From the NCBI GenBank assembly GCA_021780105.1, contig JAJXZJ010000029.1, positions 1 through 64,000 of the forward strand: a stretch of DNA of 64,000 nt, in the 5' to 3' direction. Made by a program: the position numbers and the translations under genes. The notes under the pieces were generated by a model. It worked only from the letters and a program-made list of their open reading frames with translations. It did not search any database and was not told where the DNA came from. Positions 17,671-24,317 of the stretch are shown in pieces (the first letter of the stretch is position 1; each line of letters opens with the position of its first letter). The DNA is from a bacterium. Its GTDB lineage: Bacteria > Verrucomicrobiota > Verrucomicrobiia > Limisphaerales > J093.

Positions 17671-17950
17671 CGGATCGCTGAGGCGAGGAATCCAAGCGGG
17701 CTGAAGTTGACACTGTCCCCAGCGGCAAAGAGGGCGTCCAGCACGTCGTCAATGTCCTCTGAGGTCAAGCCCATTTCCGCGGCGTAACGCTGGCCAACCT
17801 CCTCATATTCGAACAGGAGATGGTTGCTCAACACCATTTGCCAGCGGCCTCGATGGAGATCAGCGATAATCGCGAAGGCAGCACCGCTGCGTGGACCAGA
17901 GCAGCACTCAAAAAGACGTTCGTGTCAAGGATGGCCCGGGCATGGCCGGC
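17660..17950 (-). pseudogene. Frameshifted PIN-domain (VapC-like) gene remnant
   Basis: Three frames together give ARAILDTNVFLSAALV, then [63 protein letters not shown], then [19 protein letters not shown]. This is a PIN-domain ribonuclease of the type found in toxin-antitoxin pairs, with the LDTNV and DPDDE acidic motifs. At least two frameshifts (near 17885 and 17693) interrupt it, the start codon is missing, and its C-terminus (the usual D..VTHN part) is replaced by the ppdK end. It begins directly at the fucosidase stop codon, and no antitoxin gene is visible. Confidence 0.75.
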
Positions 17951-17951
17951 A

Positions 17952-19298
17952 TCAAAGCGCCTGCGGCTTGCCGTTGATTTCCAACACCACCACACCGGCG
18001 GCCGACGTTGGTGAGGCTGCGGGGACGTGAACGATTTTGCCTTCGGCGGTGGTTTCGACCGTCAGCGGCGTTTTGCCGTCGAGCAGATACGCCTTCTCAA
18101 CGGGGCTGGCCAGCGGGACCACCAGCCGGCCGTCGGCGGGCCAGTCAAAGACTTCGAGATAAATCCTGCCCGGCTTCTGCGTGGCGCGGCCCCAGGCGAG
18201 TTTCGGGAACGGGCTGGCGGTGGTGTCGTAGATCGCCTCGTGGTTGACCTTCATCCACGCCCCGATCTCGGCCAGGCGCTCGACGCTCGGCGCGGGGAAA
18301 AGCCCCTCGCTCGTCGGCCCGATGTTGAGCAGGTAATTGCCGCCCTTGCTGGCGCAGTCAATCAGGTTGCGGATGAGTGTCGTCGAGGATTTCCAATGCT
18401 GGTCGTTTTTGTTGTAGCCCCAGTGGTTGTTCATCGTCATGCAGGACTCCCAATCCACGCCCGGTCCGAAACCGGTCGGCGGGATTTCCTGCTCCGGCGT
18501 GCCGTAGTCGCCGATGCGTTCGTTGCCTTTGTCCATGCCGTTCATGCCGGCGCGGGCCTTGCCGACGCGGTTGTTGATGATGATCTGCGGCTGGAGACTG
18601 CGGACGTAGTTGTAAAGGTCCACGCCGCGGTCGTGCGTCCAGGGCGATTCCCATTCGCCGTCGAACCACAGAATGCCGATCGGCCCGTAGCGCGTGAGGA
18701 GCTCCTTGAGCTGGCCCTTCATGTAGGCGACGTAGCGGTCCATGTCCGGCGGCGTTTTGGGCGCCTTGTCATTCCAGGCGCGGCGCGTTCCCCAGTCCGG
18801 GTGATGCCAGTCCATGATCGAGTAATAAAAACAAAGCTTGATGCCGGCGTCGTGGCAGGCGGCGGCGAGTTCTTTCAGCGGGTCGCGCGGAAACGGCGTG
18901 GACTTGATGCACCAGTCGGTGAGGTCGCTGCGGAACATGCCGAAGCCGTCGTGGTGCTTGCTGGTGATGACGATGTATTTCATGCCGGCGTTCTTGGCCA
19001 TCGCCACCCACGCCTTGGCGTCGAACTTCACCGGATTGAACTGTTGCGCGAACTTCTCGTATTGCGACACCGGCATGTGTGTCTCTTCGAGGAACCACTC
19101 GGCGTAGTTGGTCTTGCCGTTCCACTCGCCGGCGGGCACGGAATAGACGCCCCAGTGGATGAACAGGCCGAAGCGGGCGTCGCGCCACCAGACCATGCGG
19201 GCGTCGTGTTCGGCGGGCGTTTCGGCAAGTGCGGGTGCCACGGTCAGGGCCAGCAGCGCGGCCAGCGCAAACCGGTGAAGGAATCGGGTGAGTTTCAT
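17952..19298 (-). CDS. Secreted alpha-L-fucosidase (GH29)
   Basis: GH29 retaining enzyme removing alpha-linked L-fucose from glycans. The 448-residue protein has a signal peptide (KLTRFLHRFALAALLALTVAPALAE), so it acts outside the cytoplasm. The catalytic TIM-barrel shows the family patterns WWRDARFGLFIHWGVYSVPAGEW, YIVITSKHHDGFGMF, DWHHPDW and the nucleophile Asp about 213 in GPIGILWFDGEWE; NNRVG and GGNYLLNIGPTSEGLFP follow. A small C-terminal beta-sandwich ends at VVVLEINGKPQAL. It heads toward the PIN remnant and restriction cassette; upstream are the SET gene and two further secreted hydrolases on the same strand, suggesting a glycan-use cluster. Confidence 0.94.
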   Translation of the reverse strand: MKLTRFLHRFALAALLALTVAPALAETPAEHDARMVWWRDARFGLFIHWGVYSVPAGEWNGKTNYAEWFLEETHMPVSQYEKFAQQFNPVKFDAKAWVAMAKNAGMKYIVITSKHHDGFGMFRSDLTDWCIKSTPFPRDPLKELAAACHDAGIKLCFYYSIMDWHHPDWGTRRAWNDKAPKTPPDMDRYVAYMKGQLKELLTRYGPIGILWFDGEWESPWTHDRGVDLYNYVRSLQPQIIINNRVGKARAGMNGMDKGNERIGDYGTPEQEIPPTGFGPGVDWESCMTMNNHWGYNKNDQHWKSSTTLIRNLIDCASKGGNYLLNIGPTSEGLFPAPSVERLAEIGAWMKVNHEAIYDTTASPFPKLAWGRATQKPGRIYLEVFDWPADGRLVVPLASPVEKAYLLDGKTPLTVETTAEGKIVHVPAASPTSAAGVVVLEINGKPQAL

Positions 19299-19403
19299 AT
19301 CAGTATGTCGCTTTGCTTTGTATTCGTGAACGCGGCACAGACTAGCGCGAAACCGCCGGCCAGTTCAACCGCGTTTCGCGACGCTCTTTCGCCACGCCCG
19401 GCT

Positions 19404-19817
19404 TCAACCAGCTCCCAATCCCGGCTCCGCCGCCGTCCCAAGTTTCCGCGACGCGTCGGCGTCGAACGCGAAGTAATCGCAGGTCAATTCCTCGCCGGCC
19501 GCGATGTCCCGCCGCGCCACGGTCGTGACCAGTGGCTCCGTGTCAGCCGCGCCGGTGTTGGGATTGCCGGAATGATTCATGAAGCACGCATGGTCGCCGC
19601 TCAACGCGACCGAACCGCTCGCGCCATTCACGAACCCGAACCACCGCAGATGCGCCTGCGCCAGGGCGGGCAATGACATGACTTCCGCCGGCGTGAACTC
19701 GCGGTCAAATCCCGGCACGAACCGCCAGACCGGCGTGCCGCGCGGGATAAACTGCGCCGCAAACAGCCCCAGACCGTGAATGCGGCTCGGCGCAACGCGG
19801 GCTTCAATCAGCATCAT
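19404..19817 (-). CDS. Small SET-domain protein (putative lysine methyltransferase)
   Basis: SET domains transfer methyl groups from SAM to lysine. The product starting at MMLIEARVAPSRIHGLGLFA (19817 or 19814) is about 137 residues and contains the SAM-binding IHGLGLFA, the pseudoknot motif FMNHSGNPNT (canonical NHSC.PN) and GEELTCDYFAFD, all SET hallmarks. No pre-SET or post-SET region is present. The track's longer ORF starts inside the preceding gene and is rejected. It lies 95 bases after the GH71/99-like gene on the same strand. The substrate is unknown; bacterial SET proteins of this small kind are scattered and poorly studied. Confidence 0.85.
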   Translation of the reverse strand: MMLIEARVAPSRIHGLGLFAAQFIPRGTPVWRFVPGFDREFTPAEVMSLPALAQAHLRWFGFVNGASGSVALSGDHACFMNHSGNPNTGAADTEPLVTTVARRDIAAGEELTCDYFAFDADASRKLGTAAEPGLGAG

Positions 19818-19912
19818 CGCCGCATCGTTCCGGGCTGCGGCCGGCCGGTCAACGAGAATGCTTGCGGCCGGAATGCTCCGACTGGCCTTGCTTCGATTTG
19901 GCCCGCCGCAGC

Positions 19913-21928
19913 TCACGGTCCTTCCTCCTTCCAGATGCAACGATAGTTGAAACGTCGGTTGGGCGCGCTGTCGCCGCTGGTGCAAAGGGAGATCGGGTCT
20001 TTCAGGTCGGTCGGATTGTCGCACCAATGGAAGTCGAATGAGAAATGGTTGCCGGTCAGACCAAGCAGCTTGCGCGGGACAGCGAGTTCCAGCGCGTCGC
20101 CGGTGTACCGATAGTTCAGTCGGGCCACTTCAACCCAGGTTCCGCCGTCCGCACCGGGCGTGAAGCGCTTGAGCGTGGTCGTATGGTCGCTCAGCACGGA
20201 CTGGTTGATGAGGTAGTCGTAGCCGCACCACCCGGTGGCGGGGTTTTGATCGGCATCAATCAGGAGCAGCATCCAATTGTGGCCGGTGTGTGGTGTCAGC
20301 GCGTCTTTCGTCTGGGCATAGAAGAAAACGGAGTTGCGGTCCACGGCCACCTTGCAGGTGATGATGTCATTGCGCCCCGTGTCGTTCGTGTAGTGCAGGC
20401 CGCCGTAGCCGTCGTAGTCGCGGTGGAACGTGTCGCCCGCGGTGTCGCGGTATTCGACTTCGACGCCGGACCAGTCCGCGAAACGGCCGTCTATCTTGAT
20501 CCGGCGCAGACCGCGCAGCCCGGGAACCGGGCGGACGCCCTTGTAGCGCCGGATGTTCCCGGCCATCTGCATGTAGTAATTGTCCGTGTAGCCGCCCTTC
20601 ATCGGCCCGATGGTGCGGTTGAACTCGGCGTTGTATTGATCCACGAAGAAATACGGGCTGTCGCGGCGCATGAACCGGGTCGTGGGCCTGCCGTCCGTCG
20701 GCGCGTATTTGCCGGCCGTCCACTCGTTCCAGTCGTTGAGGTAGAGGAACTGCGGATTGGCTTGGAGGGCTTCGTCCCAGCGCTGCTGGAAATAAATCCC
20801 GTCCCCCTCGGGATGCTCGACCGTGCGCCCCAGCCACGGCACGAACGTCGGCTCGGGCAGATCGAATTCGTTCAAGGGCGGTTCGCCGTTCTCGCGCGTC
20901 CAACTCTTGCCGATAAGGCTCGACGGATGTTGCGCGGGTGTGACGGCGGCTTCCTCCTTCTGGCCGTTGTGCTTCGAGACAAGCTCATCGGGCGTCATTG
21001 CGGCGACGCGTTTGTCGCCCATGTCCAGACCGAAACTCCAGTTGTCTTCCGTGCCGACAAACCGTTTGCCGGCCCACTGATAATAGCCCCACCACATCGT
21101 GCGCCGGGTGAAGAAGCCTTTCACTTCCTTGGTGTAATCCTGGTAGAATTCGTCGGCAAAATCCGGATCGCCGTAATGCGGATTCTTCGGGTCCGCCTTG
21201 GCGGCGGGTTCGTAGTGCGGATTCGGATTCGCCGGGCCTTTGCCGTTGGCGTCCGCGCTGGGGTTGCCGTTGTAGAGCAACAGCGGCTTGCCGTCCCAGT
21301 AGAACCACAGGTCGGCGTATTTTCCCGGCTTGTACACCTTGTCGAACAAGTCCTGCACCACCGTGATGACCGGGCCGTTGAATGCCCAAAAGCAAAACTG
21401 CGGCACCCGGTTGCCCTCCGCCTTCATCTTCTCCATGACGGCGAACAGGACGGCCCATTCGTCCCAGTAACGCACCGCGTTGGTTACATCCATCACCAGC
21501 ACGTCCACGCCCGCGTCGGCGAGCATGGACATGTCCTTGCGGATGACATACTCATCCTTGCTAAAAAAGTAGCCCGCCTCCGGTTCGCCCCAATGGTAAG
21601 AACCTTCCGTCCAGAGCGGATCCTTGGCATCGAGTCGCGCCTTGGGATCTTCGGCGAGAATGCGCGACACGTCCGCGGCATACGGGCGTTTGAGGTTGTG
21701 ATTCGCATCGCTGTGCCACGTGATGTAGAAGATCCCCACGACCCGCCGCTGGTCTGTCTTGACCGGGCCCACTACGGAAGAGGTCGGCAGGTTCCGTCCC
21801 AACGCGTCGTGCCCGACCCACGTGTCGGGAAACAGGTCGCGGTAGGAAGGCGTTCCATCCGCAGACGCCCCGCTCGCCACACTCAGCAGGCAGGCCAGGA
21901 TCAGGGGGATTCGCACGTTGTTTTTCAT
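19913..21928 (-). CDS. Secreted GH71/99-like glycan-active protein with CBM9-like C-terminus
   Basis: The 671-residue protein starts with a signal peptide (MKNNVRIPLILACLLSVASGASAD). Residues about 60-480 look like the GH71/GH99-like TIM-barrel group: VVGIFYITWHSDANHN, DVLVMDVTNAVRYWDEW, FYWDGKPLLLYNG, YLNDWNEWTAGKYAP. Residues about 500-671 (IKIDGRFADWSGVEVEYRDTAGD...MLLLIDADQNPATGWCGYDYLIN) match a CBM9/DOMON-like beta-sandwich, a sugar-binding unit. The substrate is not certain; enzymes of this layout in Verrucomicrobiota and Bacteroidetes occur in polysaccharide-use clusters. It is followed by the SET gene and preceded by a GH39 gene on the same strand. Confidence 0.75.
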   Translation of the reverse strand: MKNNVRIPLILACLLSVASGASADGTPSYRDLFPDTWVGHDALGRNLPTSSVVGPVKTDQRRVVGIFYITWHSDANHNLKRPYAADVSRILAEDPKARLDAKDPLWTEGSYHWGEPEAGYFFSKDEYVIRKDMSMLADAGVDVLVMDVTNAVRYWDEWAVLFAVMEKMKAEGNRVPQFCFWAFNGPVITVVQDLFDKVYKPGKYADLWFYWDGKPLLLYNGNPSADANGKGPANPNPHYEPAAKADPKNPHYGDPDFADEFYQDYTKEVKGFFTRRTMWWGYYQWAGKRFVGTEDNWSFGLDMGDKRVAAMTPDELVSKHNGQKEEAAVTPAQHPSSLIGKSWTRENGEPPLNEFDLPEPTFVPWLGRTVEHPEGDGIYFQQRWDEALQANPQFLYLNDWNEWTAGKYAPTDGRPTTRFMRRDSPYFFVDQYNAEFNRTIGPMKGGYTDNYYMQMAGNIRRYKGVRPVPGLRGLRRIKIDGRFADWSGVEVEYRDTAGDTFHRDYDGYGGLHYTNDTGRNDIITCKVAVDRNSVFFYAQTKDALTPHTGHNWMLLLIDADQNPATGWCGYDYLINQSVLSDHTTTLKRFTPGADGGTWVEVARLNYRYTGDALELAVPRKLLGLTGNHFSFDFHWCDNPTDLKDPISLCTSGDSAPNRRFNYRCIWKEEGP

Positions 21929-22049
21929 GATTACAATTCTCCTTCAAAGGCGCCATCGAGGATGGCAGGCGTTTCGGCACATCCACCTTTGCCGCCGGGC
22001 GGGTAATCCGCGTCAGCAGCTTCTTTCGGGTGACAATTCATATCGCTCG

Positions 22050-23519
22050 TTATCTCGTCCTGGCCGCTGACTGCCACTGTAACAAGGCAACGGCGGGGCC
22101 ATCCAGGGTTAATGACATCACACCGTTGCCGGTCGCGTTGGTCGCGTTGCCGATCAGAACGAAATCATGTGTTGCATCCACCAGGCGTGTCGCGACGACA
22201 GTGCGCCCGGACCACGGGAGTTGGCTGACCATGAGCCGGTATTCCGTGTGCGAGCGAGCCAGTTGGCTGATGAGCACCGAGGCTTCGCTGCCGGCTTCGT
22301 TCAAGCCCGCGGCCACCGCCAGTTGCCCCGCCATGCCATCGTGTGTCTCCACGCGGCGAGGTGTGTCGAGCAGTCGGCGAAACGCGAGCAAGGCGTAATA
22401 GTTCTTTTGCGGCACTCCGTTCTCATTGAACAACCCGAATCCGCCCAGTTCACCGTGATAAAGATTGCAGACGTCCACCGGCGCATCCTGCAAATCCAAC
22501 AGCGCTGAGACGATGAACGCGGCGCCAGGCGCTCCCGCCATCGCTTCGTAATACGCCTGCCGGGCTTGTGGCGAACTGCTGCGCGACAGCGGCGCCCAGG
22601 AGCCACCCGGAAGGAAATTCCATTCGTTGAGATGGCTCTCCGTCTTGGTAAATCCGTTCGCATCCAACAGGCTGCGAATGGCCCGGACACGCCGCACCAA
22701 CTCGCGCGGATCGGCGGTGTAACAGTGCCATGAAAAGAAGTCCAACGGCAGGTCCTCCCGGCGGCAGAGCGCGAGGAAGTTCGTGACAAATGCAGTTGGA
22801 CGAAATTCTCCGTCAACGAACTGGCCGCTCGCACCCACGGCCGGACCACCCACTTTCAACCTGGGATAGCGCCTTTTGATGGCGTTCGCGGCGACGCGGT
22901 AGAGGTGAAAGTAGTCTTCGTCCGTTCCGCTCCACATGGCCGGGCGGTTCTCCGGTTCATTCCAGATTTCCCAGTAACGGATGTCGCAGTGAAAACCGTT
23001 CGCCCAGCCCTCATTGTAATGCCGGATGATGCCCAGACAGATGTTGGCCCACTGGGCGGCATCACGCGGTGGATGCGCAAATCGTCTTTTCGAGGTGTGT
23101 TCGATGCTTTCGCCAAGACGGTAAACAATCTGGGCGCCGGTCTGCCGCGTGTCGGCGAGGTATTCGTCCGTGAGGGCAAAGTCGTAGCTGGCAGCCTGAT
23201 CGGAAGCCGCGTTGAAATCCGGAAAAACACAGTGGACGTCCACGACATCAGGATTCGGCCAATGACAATCATGCAGCCGCACGCTGGGCGGTTTGAGCAT
23301 CTGAAGAGCGGCGGTCACGTCAATCAAGCCGCCGGCCGCAAGCGGCCCCTTGTTGATGCCATGCAGGGGTCTCAAGAACCCGTTCGTCCGTGAAAAATCG
23401 AGGAGTAATTCCGTAGGTGCGTCCGCCCCACGCAAGGGCGTTATGGCTGACACGACCGCCATCGCAGCCATGATGGCCCACGCCGCGAAAGTCGAAACGT
23501 TTTCAAATCCCTGTTTCAC
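22050..23519 (-). CDS. Secreted GH39-like beta-xylosidase/glycosidase
   Basis: Retaining glycosidase of clan GH-A. The 489-residue protein has an N-terminal hydrophobic signal (FAAWAIMAAMAVVSAITPLRGA). The barrel shows RPLHGINKGPL, PSVRLHDCHWPNPDVVD, the acid/base Glu in YWEIWNEPENRPAMW, FFSWHCYTADP and the nucleophile Glu in SHLNEWNFLPGG, followed by a small beta-sandwich. GH39 members hydrolyse beta-xylosides, alpha-L-iduronides or other linkages, so the exact substrate is open. It lies upstream of the GH71/99-like gene, 121 bases apart, and both probably serve the same glycan pathway. Confidence 0.87.
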   Translation of the reverse strand: MKQGFENVSTFAAWAIMAAMAVVSAITPLRGADAPTELLLDFSRTNGFLRPLHGINKGPLAAGGLIDVTAALQMLKPPSVRLHDCHWPNPDVVDVHCVFPDFNAASDQAASYDFALTDEYLADTRQTGAQIVYRLGESIEHTSKRRFAHPPRDAAQWANICLGIIRHYNEGWANGFHCDIRYWEIWNEPENRPAMWSGTDEDYFHLYRVAANAIKRRYPRLKVGGPAVGASGQFVDGEFRPTAFVTNFLALCRREDLPLDFFSWHCYTADPRELVRRVRAIRSLLDANGFTKTESHLNEWNFLPGGSWAPLSRSSSPQARQAYYEAMAGAPGAAFIVSALLDLQDAPVDVCNLYHGELGGFGLFNENGVPQKNYYALLAFRRLLDTPRRVETHDGMAGQLAVAAGLNEAGSEASVLISQLARSHTEYRLMVSQLPWSGRTVVATRLVDATHDFVLIGNATNATGNGVMSLTLDGPAVALLQWQSAARTR

Positions 23520-24129
23520 ATCTCTCCTCGAAGGCTTCGTCCAAAATGGACGGAAGCCAAGGGGCCAACCCGGCGGCGCTTCCAGCTTGCGGACGCATCA
23601 GCGCGTCCAGTTCGGCCATGCCCGGCATTGTTTGGCTAGCGGCTGTCTTGATCACTCCGACCAGCCCATCATCTGTCCGAGTCGGCATCATCTTGCGTAA
23701 GGCAAAGGGTTTATAACCATGAGCCTTGCCTTCTGCACGCAAAATATGGGCCGAATCTCGAATCACTTTCGGAAGCGCACATTGCCTGCATGCACAGAAG
23801 TGCGCCAACGCCCACGAAGCCAGCCCTAACCCTGCCGGCAACTTTTCGCCCGATGATGAGGTGTTGCCCCTCCCTGCAGCCACCTGAGTCCCTCGGCCGT
23901 CCGCACGAACCAACGACAATCCCCGGCCAGAGTCCGGTCGGCGATGTCCTCGAATGGCGAAGCAAGCCAAGGGACGCAAGTGCGGCGGTGGGGGTTGCCG
24001 ACGATCGCAGGGTCCGCACCTCGATTTTGAGCAACTGGCACCCGCGAATCAGATCTTGGAGGGCATTGATGTCAGCCTTCCAAAGGGCGGGATCGTTACT
24101 ATCCGAGCTGTAACTCCTTGATTCTGAAG
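23520..24129. other. 610-base region without a confident gene; possible decayed ORF
   Basis: A minus-strand ORF (23503-23979) contains ACRQCALPKVIRDSAHILRAEGKAHGYKPFALRKMM, which is less repetitive than most shadows here and has a CxxC pair, but the upstream frames look mixed and no family is recognised. It overlaps the start of the GH39 gene. I read this as non-coding or as a decayed gene, not a supported CDS. Confidence 0.3.
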
Positions 24130-24204
24130 TGGAGCCAATGGTCGGGATTGAACCGACGACCTACGGTTTACGAAACCGTTGCTCTGCCACTGAGCTACAT
24201 TGGC
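24130..24204 (-). tRNA. tRNA-Thr (anticodon CGU)
   Basis: The minus strand folds as a complete cloverleaf: acceptor GCCAATG/CATTGGC, D arm GCTC/GAGC, anticodon arm ACGGT-TTCGTAA-ACCGT, T arm GTCGG-TTCAATC-CCGAC, discriminator T and an encoded CCA. The loop TTCGTAA places CGT (CGU) as the anticodon, which reads ACG threonine codons. No integrase or att-like repeat is seen beside it. Confidence 0.96.
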
Positions 24205-24317
24205 CCTGACAAGGCGGGAAATCTGCGGCCAGCAATGAATCGTGGCAAGCGATTTCCACCGTCTGTCTCCGTTATCACACAACGTCATGGCTCGCGGCCA
24301 CCTGGCTGCGACACTGA

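Noticed and set aside
18027-19676. 549-residue plus-strand ORF
   Set aside because: Shadow of the GH29 fucosidase and the SET gene.
20045-22006. 653-residue plus-strand ORF
   Set aside because: Antisense of the signal-peptide-bearing GH71/99-like gene.
24130-24204. tRNA-Thr as an integration site of a genomic island
   Set aside because: No integrase gene or repeat of the tRNA 3' end was seen in the neighbourhood.
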